Below, piece after piece: positions 1-10,664 of a stretch of DNA of 64,000 nt. How positions within the stretch are numbered: the first letter of the stretch is position 1; each line of letters opens with the position of its first letter. The stretch is from Yponomeuta sedellus (lineage: Eukaryota > Arthropoda > Insecta > Lepidoptera > Yponomeutidae). Location of the stretch: the NCBI GenBank assembly GCA_934045075.1, contig OW203730.1, positions 7,452,785-7,516,784 on the forward strand. Direction: 5' to 3'. The position numbers and the translations under genes were made by a program. The notes beneath the pieces were generated by a model. It ran no database searches. It had not been told where the DNA came from and saw only the letters and a list, made by a program, of their open reading frames with translations.

Positions 1-149
1 ACTATAGTATAAAAGTATTACCGTGGAAGAAAAAAATAAAGGCATATACAACACATTTTTGAAATGGTTGTTTAATACGATATTTGATGAATAAGTAGTC
101 GAAGATTGAAAAATCAGCCCTTGATAGATGAATGGAGAACACTTTATTG

Positions 150-320
150 ACCTATTTAGAGGCTAAAAATTTCACCCATGCCGGGATTCGAACCCGCAAC
201 CTCTGGCTATCCGTGCCAGAGGTTGCGGGTTCGAATCCCGGCATGGGTGAAATCTTTAGCCTCTAAATAGGTTTTTAAATTTGTCCTTAGCACGGGTGCA
301 TTAAAAATAAAAATAGTATA
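150..320 (+). mobile_element. Palindromic tRNA-SINE (hairpin subfamily), with 12-bp target duplication
   Basis: Arms 151-207 and 215-271 pair over 57 bases with one mismatch about the loop TATCCGT. The right arm is the 3' half of a tRNA-like domain (GCCAGAGG, GCGGGTTCGAATCCCGG, CATGGGTG) and the left arm is its reverse complement. Unpaired A-rich tail follows, ending GCATTAAAAATAAAAATAG. AACACTTTATTG is duplicated at 138-149 and 321-332, so this shape was inserted as a unit. Confidence 0.88.
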
Positions 321-416
321 AACACTTTATTGCGTAGCTAGAAAAAAGACAATTAAAATTTCTTAAATGTATAATGCATATTGATGAATATACAAATATT
401 CTTCTTCTTCTTCAGG

Positions 417-520
417 CTATATTACGTAGTCCACAGCTGGACATAGCCCTCCCCCAATGAGAGCCATAGCGCCCTGTCTTCAGCTTGCCGCATCCAGCTT
501 CTGCCGGCAGTTTTTCGCAG
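417..520 (-). mobile_element. LINE 3' coding end (RTE-like)
   Basis: The minus-strand translation reads LRKTAGRSWMRQAEDRALW then LSLGEGYVQLWTT and a stop. The Ala-Gly-X-X-Trp, Ala-X-Asp-Arg and Tyr-Val-Gln-X-Trp pattern is the C-terminus of RTE/craniofacial-development-like retrotransposon proteins common in Lepidoptera. It is flanked by 21-base inverted repeats (371-391, 521-541). Confidence 0.8.
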
Positions 521-540
521 ATATTCATCAATATGCATTA

Positions 541-884
541 TTCATAGCGCTCGTGGCCTATGGGAACAGAGTGATTGGACTCAATCACTTGGGTTAAGCA
601 ACAACAGGCGCGGTCAGGTGCAGGCTGGGTGACCATCCCGTGACTACCGCTAGTGGCATTTTTTCCGAACGCTTCCGTGTTCGTAAGACCCGCTAAGCCG
701 TTGGTGCCGTCTGTCACGTAATGGCAATCGTTAAGCCATATGGGCGGCTTGATGACGTCAGTAAGACCCGCCACTGTCTTACAATCCCCCACCAACCCGG
801 GCTTGGCCCCCGTGGTAGAGCAATCTTCCTGCGATGCATGAGGAGACCCGTGCCCCAGCAGTGGGGGCATAAAGGGTTGATATC
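541..884 (+). mobile_element. 5S-rRNA-derived SINE, near full length, with target duplication
   Basis: The first ~110 bases match the 3' two-thirds of a 5S rRNA gene: TTAAGCAACAACAGGCGCGG corresponds to the internal control region, followed by a block ending TGGGTGACC. The body follows, with a conserved end (CCCCAGCAGTGGGGGCAT) and the short tail GGTTGATATC. ATGCATTA flanks it on both sides (533-540 and 885-892). 5S-derived SINEs (SINE3 class) use the 5S internal promoter for RNA polymerase III and borrow LINE enzymes. Confidence 0.88.
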
Positions 885-1197
885 ATGCATTAGTCTTTAT
901 CCTTATCTTAGTTCTTCCGAGCTTTTTTAAATTAACACTACTGTGCACTATTCTCTTCCAAAATGGCCGTGAACATCTAGAGACTAAAACCGCCATTCTC
1001 TGCCAAAAACAAGTTTTATTACGGTTGCAATAAAACGCTTACAATTTATTGGCACGCTGTATAAATCATTATTTAGCCGCACTATTGATTCTCTACGGTA
1101 AAGTGCAGATAGACTGAGAAATCCTCTCGAGAGTGACACTTAATATAAGCAGCTTAATACAAGCATGGTATAACAGACTGGATTTTGAAAAAAAATA

Positions 1198-1270
1198 TTT
1201 TTATGCCACACCTGGCCATAAAGTTGCTTTTTCGAAAAAGCCGCTTTCTGGCCAAGTGTAGACATAAAAA
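1198..1270. repeat. Loopless palindrome
   Basis: The arms meet at TTTTTCGAAAAA. TTTTTATG with GGCCATAAAG on the left pairs with CTTTCTGGCC and CATAAAAA on the right, about 80% over 36 bases. Confidence 0.7.
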
Positions 1271-2010
1271 GATGTACACAACACGGGATGTAATAAAGAA
1301 AGCTCTCGATCGCATATTTACGTCCCTCGCTTGCAGCTCGGGCCGCAAACTTCTGCGATCTCGGCCTTTCTTTGTATTACCACCCTAGTTGTGTAATGTA
1401 CTATTTTAATACAGTTGCTCAAAAAGTGGCGTATTACAGGGACGTACGTATAGCGTGCGGGATGGGGGCTATTACACACGCGTGCTTTTTTTTTACCTTA
1501 ACCGCACTCGTGCCTTTTCTTTCCCAACTGTCAAAATAATGTCTATTAAAAAGAAAAACCAACCATGAAGTTTTTTCTTAAAAAAATCATAGAAGTTTTT
1601 ATGAGTTACTAATTTGTTTCAATATCAGATTTAATGATTTGATTGAATGAGTTAAGTTAGGTTTCATTTCATCTCACTAAATTTCATTTTCATTTTATAT
1701 CAATAAAAAAAATCTACTGAAGACTTGGCTGTATGGGCATAGTTCCCTTTGCCTACGGTGAAGAAAAAAAAATCTCTGCTTATATTTTTTTACGGTTGGC
1801 GCCATTTTCCAAATATCCTTCGGCTGCGCCTAGGCCCGGGTAGACATTTGTCGGAACTCTTTGCAATGACAGCCTTTCCGCACTTGTAATGAAATATACT
1901 ATATTAGATCAATTAATAAATGTATGTATTATAGTATAGATAGATAGAGAGAAAATGGAAATTACACAGATATAGCTATTTCATTACGGTTGCAATAAGC
2001 TGCACGTTTA

Positions 2011-2110
2011 GCCAGAGGTCGCGGGTTCGAGTCCCGGCATGGGTGGAATTCTCAGCCTCTAAATAGGTTTTTAAAATTGTCCTTAGCACGGGTTGGTGCA
2101 TTAAAAAGAA
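2011..2110 (+). mobile_element. tRNA-SINE fragment, 5'-truncated at the anticodon stem
   Basis: It begins exactly at GCCAG, the 3' side of the anticodon stem, then runs GAGGTCGCGGGTTCGAGTCC, CGGCATGGGTGG, CCTCTAAATAGG, and the tail block TCCTTAGCACGGGTTGG. No clear duplication was found. Confidence 0.82.
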
Positions 2111-2259
2111 TATGCATTAAAAAAAAAAAATCACTTACAATATTTTCCTCATAAAGAAAATGAAAATAAAACTATGACGGTAACCTACGGATTTCAGGAC
2201 TTTTTTGTCAGGTTTGATTTAATAAAGTAAAAAGTGATATTCTGTAACTAAATTAGTGT

Positions 2260-2447
2260 ATGGCAGTCGTTAAGCCATGTCAGAGGCCTATGGGCGGCCT
2301 GATAACTTCTGACAGTAAGGCCCGCCACTGTCTTACAAACCTCCACCAACCCGGACTTGGCCTCCGAGGTGGAGTATGGCCTAACCTTCCTGCAATGCAG
2401 GATGAGACCCGTGCCCCAGCAGTGGGGACATACAGGGTTGCAATCGT
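2260..2447 (+). mobile_element. 5S SINE, 5'-truncated
   Basis: Only the body and 3' end of the 5S SINE are present, starting at the segment near GGCAGTCGTTAAGCCATG and ending CCCCAGCAGTGGGGACATAC. The 10-base target duplication AAATTAGTGT lies at 2250-2259 and 2448-2457. 5' truncation is usual for target-primed reverse transcription. Confidence 0.87.
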
Positions 2448-2459
2448 AAATTAGTGTTT

Positions 2460-2640
2460 GGGTTCCTTACCTAAAAAAGAAAAACGGAACCCCTATCAGA
2501 TCACTTTCTTGTCCGTCCGACAGTCTTCAAGACTCTATCTCAGAAAAGCGTGGAGGTATAGAGTTGAAATTAAAACCGTAGACATTGGTCTACGGTCCCT
2601 TAATTTCACTTAAGTAACGTTTGTTACGCTCAGACAAGAG
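2460..2640 (+). mobile_element. GGGTTCCGT-type dispersed repeat, fragment
   Basis: AAAACGGAACCCCTATCAGA, TCACTTTCTTGTCCGTCCGA and AGCGTGGAGGTATAGAGTTG match the better copy at 50098. Confidence 0.75.
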
Positions 2641-2724
2641 ACAAAGAGACATCACTACAGTTAAGTATCTACCAAGCGAAATTAATAATTTAGAAACTGG
2701 CCCATAATTTTGTGAAAATATCTA

Positions 2725-2908
2725 TAACTAGCTGACCCAGCGGACTTCGTACAGCGGACTAACCTAACCTAACAGTTCTTCGTAAGAACCATCATCGTAC
2801 TTCAAGGAATATTCCAAAAAAATAATTAATTAAATCGGTTCACCTGCTCTCGAGATTTGCGCTTACCAACACATTCAGCGATTCATTTTTATATCATAGA
2901 AGATGTAA
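2725..2908 (+). mobile_element. AGCTGACCCAGCG dispersed repeat
   Basis: TAGCTGACCCAGCGGACTTC, AAATCGGTTCACCTGCTCTC and TTACCAACACATTCAGCGAT mark the element, ending TTTTTATATCATAGAA. Confidence 0.8.
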
Positions 2909-3544
2909 CGTTAACACACCTAGAACTATGACTCTTCTGTGATTACAAATTAATGGTCTGTTAAAATTTCTGTCGTTCTAAGTAACGAGGATTTTAATGA
3001 GAAAATGGTAGTACAAGGAAGACAATATAGTTCCTTGTACCACGATACACGCAATTTCTATTCGTATGAAAGACTTTGCCGCGGATCTTGTTTTTCATTA
3101 AAATAAAGCCTTTATACAGAAAACAATAAGGACCACACGAGTTGCTAAAGGTTCTGTTTCTAACGTTGAAGCTTTTAGTGTTTTAACAACGATGAAATGC
3201 AGAAATTATTTATTTCATACAAAAGTGAAAACAAGTTGCTTTGCTGTAGGAAACATTAATTTGCTAGAAGCGTATCTTCAGAGTTTAAAGCTATATCCAA
3301 GCTGTATAAAACGAGTAGTAATTATCTTCAAAAATCAATACAAAAATGAACATCTGTGAGGAAACGTACTTCAGCGCTATCCAAGTCGCGAGAACGTGTG
3401 ATGACTAATCGCATACTCTCTCTCTCTGACAGAAAGCTCTGCCCTGCAATGAGTCGTAGAATATAGGCAGCATATGCTTGTACACTGAAGATTCTAAAAT
3501 CTAGAATTATTAAATTGAATACCTTAATGTAATAAATCATACAT

Positions 3545-3795
3545 AAGTAACCTCACGCCTGTATCCCAGAGGGGTTGGCAGAGACCAGGGAAAGCCACTT
3601 GCCACGATACTGACAGATCACATTCGCTTCATCAACTTTTATAAGTCGTTGTATGCACGCACGCCGGATCCGGGTACTTTTTATCTTTCCCTTTGCTAAT
3701 TCCCTTCCCCTATTTGGTCGATGTATGTCCGCCTGGGACGTCCCTTACCAGCCTTTCCACTCACATTTGCAATATATATTTGTTTCGTCAATCAT
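3545..3795 (-). mobile_element. CCTCACGCCTGTATCCC dispersed repeat
   Basis: AACCTCACGCCTGTATCCCA, TGACAGATCACATTCGCTTC, GGTACTTTTTATCTTTCCCT and ATGTATGTCCGCCTGGGACG give the order shared with 50872. Confidence 0.8.
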
Positions 3796-3884
3796 CCATG
3801 TTTAATGTGATAAATCATAATTTGTTTATTTAAATTGGAACGTGGAAAATGTAAATATGTGTCTATATTATTATCGAGCAATCA

Positions 3885-4060
3885 GCTTAAACTCGTACTA
3901 CTCCATTGCGTGACATATGCATACCCCAAGGCACACAATTTCTTCTTATCCCTGGCCATCCTAATGCCAGCAATCTCCCACATATCGTCGATCAAACGAT
4001 CTGGAGGGCGAGTCTTCAAAATGCATAGTTGTTCAATAGAGTAATTTAAGTCCAGTAATG
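3885..4060 (-). mobile_element. LINE 3' coding end, decayed
   Basis: The minus-strand frame has ILKTRPPDRLIDDMWEIAGI then RMARDKKKLCALGYAYVTQW. The spacing matches the same LINE C-terminus, with substitutions. Confidence 0.6.
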
Positions 4061-4470
4061 GTTGTTTCACACTATCGGTAGTCAAGTAACCAATTGCATT
4101 ACAATGGTATAATTCGTGCTACTTAACTCTGCGCTTCGCGCGGTTCGATCTTTTTCGCGAGAGATGCCTATTTAATAAGCGCATGTTAAACTCCTGGAAC
4201 GACATTATACTGCTATTGCTTTGTAGACTACTGAATTTAGGCAAGTGACAACCATTGTCGTGCTTATATCATTCTATTGAAAAGCTATTGATTGCAAGGC
4301 AAAAGTTATTACAAACTTTGAAGAATTTGATAATTCTGTTAATTTTTCCTATTGGTCTTGGGTATCAAAACGAGAACTACTTATACAAAATGGACCAGAT
4401 AAGTTTATCAGAGTAGTGAAAAAAGAGAAAATCGTTACCGGCCGGGTATGGCCTACAGTGTAATCGTTAT

Positions 4471-4508
4471 GGCCTACAGTCTAATACCTACGTATTAGAC
4501 TGTAGGCC
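4471..4508. repeat. Perfect short-loop hairpin
   Basis: GGCCTACAGTCTAATAC (4471-4487) is perfectly inverted at 4492-4508 with loop CTAC. A third partial copy, GGCCTACAGTGTAATCG, lies just upstream at about 4450. Confidence 0.92.
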
Positions 4509-4653
4509 CTAGTGCATTACAACTGCCTGCGCTGTGGTAGTGAAATAACACCCTTACGAACTGAGGTCACACAAATCTAAAACACACTTTTTAGGTCCCC
4601 AAAGTAACCTGCCACCTGCCACCCTAGTTAAAAACCTACTTCTCACGAATTAC

Positions 4654-5222
4654 TAAAGTAAAATCCGTAATTTGACGGAGCGGTTTGACATCTCAAAATC
4701 GCATAATGTTGCCAGGTTCAGCCTAGTGTTGTTTTCGTCGATAATGTGCGATCCGAACAAAAAACCTGTTTAATTTTTTCGAGTTTTATATTTAAAACGG
4801 GAATGTTATAATTAATTTAATAATAAAGACGTTGATGTGCAAGCTCCGTGTTATATTTTTATGTTATTAAATTGACTTGATGTACATACTAAGCAAGAAA
4901 ATATCTATTGTTGTTAAACCGTAAAAAACGGCACGATTTCTCATTACTTAATACTGGCAGCACTGTTAGCTAACGAAATAATGGTTGATGGCCCAACGGA
5001 CTAATATCTAGGCCAAAATTTTTCTAAAATAATAAATCTTCCTCTCCCGTAAGGTTTATTCAAATGACTTGAGCGGTGTTGTTAGATAACCGACGATTTT
5101 ATACTTAGGCCGGATTCTATCGATAATTAAATAGCGATCAACCTCATCACTATTTTATTTTCCTCACACATGGTAACACTCTATCTGTCAAATCACTCCG
5201 TCGAATTACGGATTTTAGTTTG
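4654..5222. mobile_element. Candidate MITE with terminal inverted repeats
   Basis: TAAAATCCGTAATTTGACGG (4659 on) is inverted at the right end as CCGTCGAATTACGGATTTTA (5199 on). The match continues inward for about 40 bases with gaps (GAGCGGTTTGACA against TGTCAAATCACTC). No transposase lies inside. Confidence 0.6.
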
Positions 5223-6250
5223 AGTAGGATTTATCCATGGCCCTTCTTACTGTGAAACGGCTTGATTCATGACGCGTGTTTATTGATAGCCAAGCGCTAA
5301 AACCGTTTATTCACTTGACAGTGGTGTGTGAATGTTGTAGAACGCGATACGCTCTTTGATAAATTTGTAAAGAGCTCTTCTCTTATTCACATGGCATTTT
5401 GATAGTCGCTTTGTTGTACGTCGTATGTAAATATCTCACAATTCTCACAACATAGGGCCTTCAACTGAATTTCGGCAGTAAAGTTACCTTATAATAATCC
5501 CATTTGTACGTTAATTAAAATTTTAATTAGAAAAATTACTGCAGGATGGACTATAAGTCATAGTAACTATGTATAATCTTCCAGGAAGCGCCATCAAACA
5601 TTTTCTCATATCAACATTTTAATGGTCTGCCGTTTATTTTATTTCTCTTTTATGGAGTTGAGCCTTTATAAACTCAACGATCATGAAATGGTAACCTTCC
5701 AGTAATTAAATAGCGCTAAATGCTCGTATCTGGAGTTAATTGCAGTCTAGTCTAACTTTTGTAGAGGAGAGGTAATAAAACATACGCAAATAGCGCATAA
5801 AGCTCAAGCAGTCAACTTTTTACAGTTAAGAATATGCATACCTATCTGCTACGAGTCGGAGCAAAGGCTAGTGGAAACTTGCTTTTGAATATGAAACATA
5901 ATATAATGTCGTAGAGAAATGATATGAGATGAATTCACCAAGACAAACTATGCGCAAGTCTATATTGTACTTTTGGTGTTAGACTAATCATACGACTTTC
6001 GTACGACAGATCTGCAAACAGAGCAAAACCTTGCAGACTCCTGCGACACAAATTTAAGGAAATAATTTCGGAATTAAGATAACAATTTAAACAATGTAGT
6101 CAAACATCGGTATGTAAACTGGAAAACATAATGTTCAGAAACATTGGCCATAAACCAAAATGGGCTTCATATGTAAGTTCATAAAAAATATAAATATCTC
6201 AGCGAGTACCGAAAAAACAATAAATCAAACAAAATAGTACTATCACTTAC

Positions 6251-6349
6251 CTGGTTTAGTACCGCACTTGGCGTAGGCGATTCTGAACGAGAAGTAGGTC
6301 TGGCCTGTAGACGGCGGCACGTAGACACACCTGGGGTCCCCGTGTTGAC
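6251..6349 (-). CDS. Third coding exon: ZP-N domain continued
   Basis: The minus-strand exon runs from an acceptor (ATCTAACCATCAG) to a GTAAGTGATAG donor. It is 99 bases, two bases completing a codon, 32 codons, and one left over (phase 1 to 1). The single G left by the exon at 15315 plus GT here gives Gly, so the protein reads SSK-G-QHGDPRCVYVPPSTG, then QTYFSFRIAYAKCGTKP. Two further ZP-N cysteines (PRC and KCG) and the Cys-Gly-Thr motif typical of insect ZP proteins are present. Their spacing continues the domain opened in the previous exon. The next exon, needed for the rest of ZP-N, ZP-C and any transmembrane segment, lies below position 1. Phase and domain continuity make this a confident call. 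Confidence 0.92.
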
Positions 6350-6719
6350 CTGATGGTTAGATAAGATGCCATAAAATTATTTGCATAAAAATACTATTTG
6401 CAGTCTTGCCTGTCAGCCCGTCTAAATTATATTACGTGTTCCATGCACGGTAAAATGAAGAAAACGTTTTTGTTTAGAATCCACTAGGGCCAAGTTCCGA
6501 AAATCTAGAATTCGTGGTTTACTATGACGATTCGCTATATATTGCAAAGTTCTTAGATTTATTTAGTAGATTATAGCCCTCAGATTAACAAGTAAAAAGT
6601 ATAAAAGTGTAGATGCTCCATTTGTTATAATAAATTACGAATTGTATTTTTATGTAAAAGGCTCCGATTGCATTTATGATAGGGTGTTATTTAAATGTTT
6701 AGCAAAGTATTAGTATTTT

Positions 6720-7690
6720 TGACAGAAGAAAAATATTATCTGTCAGCAGAAATAGCTAATTGGTCAGCAACTCATGGCCAGCAAACATTTCAAAATCATT
6801 CAGCAATTTATGTCATTCTGGATGGCTGTAATTATTTTTGTCCTGCATATTAATAATATAAGCAGCCATAAGCTGTTCCTGTTTTATAATATTTGGGTAA
6901 GCACTCAGAGAGGAAGCAAAATAATTCATTTTGTGCTGCATATAAACGTAGCACAAATACCTTTTTTCCCGTATGGGAATATTTTTAGCTTTAAGTGGGG
7001 GAACTACATACTTTAAGCGAATCGCCAAACCAATCACGTGCTTGCATATATATGTTACAGTCAAAACTCTTAAACGGTCAAAACTAGTTTTGACTGCTAA
7101 AATCAGTCAAAACTAGTTTTGCTAAAATTAGTCAAAACTAGTTTTGACGGCAGACAAATAAAATTCTAATATGTATCCAACAATGTCGAGTTGGTTTTCG
7201 GTCTTACATGTTCAACCTAACACGCTCCTTCGCGCTCCGCTACGCTACGCGCTTCGTCGCACCTATATTTTTGCTGTCGCAGATTGAGCGATGCATCATT
7301 TTAGGTGTTTTTACCATTTGGTATTTCAAATATAAGCTTTGGACAAAAGTGCTTTAGACTGATTTTAGCAGACAAAACTAGTTTGAACAAAAACGCAATC
7401 CAATTAGTTATTTTGCTTACCATATTTAAAATGTGCATACCAATCAAATACAATGCATATAGACATGTTTTCTCTGCTGATCAATCATAAAATCTTGCTG
7501 ACCAAGTAGTTATTTTGCGGACCGAATGTTTATTATGCAAACTCATGGTATTGTTATGCTGCCTATTAATGATTAAATTTTTGACCACTATCAAAATTAT
7601 CTGCGGAACAAAGATTGCTGCCTGATTTTTATTATTGCAGACAAAATCTTTGTATGCTGACTAAATCATTTCAACTGGTTTGGGTGGGCT
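6720..7690. repeat. Degenerate ~20-base tandem array
   Basis: Units open with GC followed by a GAC-like triplet and end in TTATT or similar, for example GCTGACCAAGTAGTTATTTT, GCGGACCGAATGTTTATTAT, GCAAACTCATGGTATTGTTA at 7495-7555. Periods drift from 17 to 23. A clean subset at 7066-7150 repeats GTCAAAACTAGTTTTG. The middle (about 6890-7060, 7150-7290) does not fit. Confidence 0.6.
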
Positions 7691-8093
7691 CACCAAATTT
7701 TATAATTGCGTATCATTTAATTACTTTTTTTTATGATATGGCTAGGGGATTATAAAATCGCCTAAACGGTACTACTTAAACGGACTGACTGAAATGACAC
7801 CAATATCGGTAGCTATTTAATAGTAATCTTACTTCGACTCGAACTCAACGAGATGGTAACAAATAATAACAAGACTAAGCTTTTAGATCCGATCTTGTTT
7901 TCAATTAATCGAACATGCAGCTTTCACGTAAAAACCTCTAAGTATAATAGACAAGTACCCATATAAGGCTAATTTTGGAAGGCAATGGAAGCAAATGACA
8001 TCCGCAAAAGGCTAGATGTAGTAGTTAAAAATACACTTCAAACAACTGTCCTTCGATTGCTAAGCAGAGGTTACCGCAGGTTTACTAAGGACG

Positions 8094-8460
8094 TGAAGCG
8101 GTGGTAGCTTAGGGTATAGAACCATGGACTGGCAAGCGAGAGCCCCAGGTTCGATCCAGAGAGCGGGCTTTGTTTAATTTCAAAGTTACGTACATTTGCG
8201 AATTTGTAGTCGCAATACCACACGGTAACGGTGAAGGAAAACATCGTGAGGAAACCCGCGGCTTGGTTGGCTCCGCACGGATTGACTAGTCTTTCCTGTG
8301 GGCTAGGCCGACTAAGCTGTCAGGATGGTATAGGTGCTGGGCAAGCCTACACCATCTATAAAACCATGTCCCAGGCACTACAGCGTCGAAGTGGTCCCTT
8401 CACCCATCTAGTGTGAGTGAAGATGCCACTGGACGCTGTATAAATCATCTCATTAAGTAA
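8094..8460 (+). mobile_element. tRNA-headed SINE (GGTGGTAGC type), near full length
   Basis: The head is AAGCGGTGGTAGCTTAGGG with CCCAGGTTCGATCC as the B box. The body has GGTGAAGGAAAACATCGTGA, GGAAACCCGCGG and the 3' end GTGAGTGAAGATGCCACTGG followed by ACGCTGTATAAATCATCTCA. Confidence 0.82.
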
Positions 8461-8744
8461 ATGCAAAAAAGGCCAACATACTAAAGACGTAGAGGTGTAG
8501 ATAAGGCGACTTATTTGTGGAGTTTATAGCAAAGGCAAAAAAGATTTGTGTCGTATGTTTTTTTACTTGGTGAACCAACACCATCTAAATACTAAAAAAA
8601 GTAGGTTTAATCGACGAATCTACTGAGCCCTACGCATGAATTGAAATTCTTTCACCACAATTCGACCCCCTTTTCCATCGGTACACTAAGAAACATGCTT
8701 AAAACAGACAAATAATCATGATAATTATTTTGACAATGTTTTTC

Positions 8745-8945
8745 GTCACTCAACCCAACATAACATTTAAATACATGCTTCTGGCCCCCACACTAGAATA
8801 CCCTGGTCGTGGGAACCAGAAACAGCGACATCACAAACATTTAAACATCCAAGACTTGATTTTTTTTGTCCCCAGAGCTGGGGTTCGAACCCGAAATCTC
8901 CCGTATGGTAGGCAGATGCGCTACCACTGCGCCACAGAGGTCGTC
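8745..8945 (-). mobile_element. tRNA-headed SINE (type with GTGGCGCAGTGG A box)
   Basis: On the minus strand a tRNA-like head (GTGGCGCAGTGGTAGCGC, then GGGTTCGAACCCC) is followed by a body with GTTTCTGGTTCCCACGACC and TATTCTAGTGTGGGGGCCAG. The reading frame of 107 codons over it on the plus strand is incidental. Confidence 0.82.
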
Positions 8946-9822
8946 ACAAATTTAACTATACAAACATCTTTACTAAATGACTTCCTAACGCTGATTGGCG
9001 AATACTTTCACCACGAAGGGCAAACTCAAGGCCAGGCTTGAAGACGCTACGTTACGAGTATCGACACTCGTTACGCTCGTATATCGACACGTTAGCAAGA
9101 AGATTCAAACGTTCGCATGTAGATTATTAGTACTATAAGCACGAAGTACGTAGGCAGTGTCCTGGACCGAACACTCGGTGTATTACACAAACGCAACTGT
9201 CCAATCTCTTGACAGACAGCCCAATAATTCTCTAATCGTGCCCAAAATCGAGTCATTACGGAAAAGTAACAGCATCCGATGTAACTACCACGCCTCCATA
9301 CGATTTATAGATCCGGGGTACGCAAGACATGTGGATTCTCATGCAATTTAAGACCCTATTTACATGGTCAATAACTAATTAACGCCTCTAATGTAACCTT
9401 TGGACTTTGCTATTATTAATAATGGAGAGGCTTAGATATCATCCATCATTTCGGAATGGCCACCGGGGCAGGCAACAATGAAAACATTAGAAGCTTGAGG
9501 TGTTTGTGTGTACGCTCATATCTGCATTAACATCAATTAAAAGCAGTGGTGCTGATAATTGTTCTAATTTAAATACACGGGCTTATATCTGAGGCAAAGT
9601 AAACTCCACAGAGTGATCATAGCATTGAATAATAACATTGATAACTTCCACGCTACACAGTCACTTGTCCTGGATCTAAACTAGGATCTCCTGTGCTACA
9701 GTACCCAGGTACGGACATCAAACATAGAATGGCGAAATCTTCAGGTATAGTATATTTTTCAACCGCATTTGTGACAGTCAATACAAATACCCAGTAATTG
9801 GAAGAGGTGGGCTTATGATGAT

Positions 9823-9862
9823 CAATGCAAGCTGATTATAAGGTGATAATCAGCTTGCATTG
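9823..9862. repeat. Perfect short-loop hairpin
   Basis: CAATGCAAGCTGATTAT (9823-9839) is perfectly inverted at 9846-9862, with a 6-base loop. Confidence 0.92.
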
Positions 9863-10449
9863 CCGATAGCCGATAGAGCCGATCCAAGCCCATTCAAAAT
9901 CTACAATAAATTTAAGAATTTCCCTCGCTGTGAAGCGCGGCAACGCGGCCAGTAGACTTTGGGATCGAATGTAGCTCGGAGCTACTTAGATTGCTTGCTT
10001 AGATTTTATTATTATTTAATTGTTTTTTATTCTGTTTTCAATGATAATATTATATTTTTGTACTCGTAATAATTTTGTCTTTGCCGAAACCTGCATTTTG
10101 TGTATTTTGTGTTGGGAATATATTTTTTTAACTTTTTTTTAATATATTTTATTCAAGTTTTAATATTTACTACTTTATTATACTAAATAAAATAATAAAT
10201 TTTCCTATCTTTTTGTTGTATTTTTTTTATTAGCTTTGATATAAGATTCTTATTCTAAAAAGTTTACTGAATATACAGGCCACTGTTGATGACTGTGAAA
10301 CCACAGAGGAAACAATTGAAACCTATTTGATATCATACATACAAATAACTTCAGTGAAGGAAATGGAACTTAATCAAAGTAGATACTGAAGATCATTTGT
10401 AAGTGATTTTGTAACTAAACATGTATACTATTTTTATCCTCTCTGCTGG

Positions 10450-10512
10450 GTCACGGGTTTCATCCTGCATTGCGTCAAGGATAGGCCATACTCCACAACG
10501 GTGGCCAACTGC
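10450..10512 (-). mobile_element. 5S SINE remnant
   Basis: A decayed minus-strand piece of the 5S-SINE body is seen: CTCTGCTGGGTCACGGGTTT and GGCCATACTCCACAACGG resemble the better copies. No duplication was found. Confidence 0.55.
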
Positions 10513-10664
10513 GATCTTACTTTTTAAATATTCCAACGTTTTTATGGATACTTTACCTCTGCCCTACTTCCTGAAGTAGAAGCACAGGCCTTCTGTAAGA
10601 GAGAAAGAGTATGGGCTTAGTTACCGCCCATGCCCAACAAAGCATTTCAAGCCTAGGTATATGA

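Larger units (their letters stand above)
1..6250 (-). other. Start of intron 3 of the ZP gene (continues outside)
   Basis: The donor at 6250 follows the phase-1 end of the third exon. No acceptor with a phase-compatible ZP continuation was seen between it and position 1, so the next exon is probably outside. The interval carries tRNA-SINE and 5S-SINE copies, LINE tails and a candidate MITE. The stretches 893-1180, 1280-1980, 2910-3540, 4090-4460 and 5230-6240 show nothing recognisable. Confidence 0.7.

Noticed and set aside
538..870. 110-codon minus-strand open frame
   Set aside because: It lies wholly inside the 5S SINE on the opposite strand; no protein similarity and it is explained by SINE composition.
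8877..8945. Possible tRNA on the minus strand
   Set aside because: A and B boxes are good but the acceptor ends do not pair, and a SINE body follows.
8718..9041. 107-codon plus-strand frame
   Set aside because: It runs through the tRNA-headed SINE (including its tRNA-like head read backwards) and has no domain.
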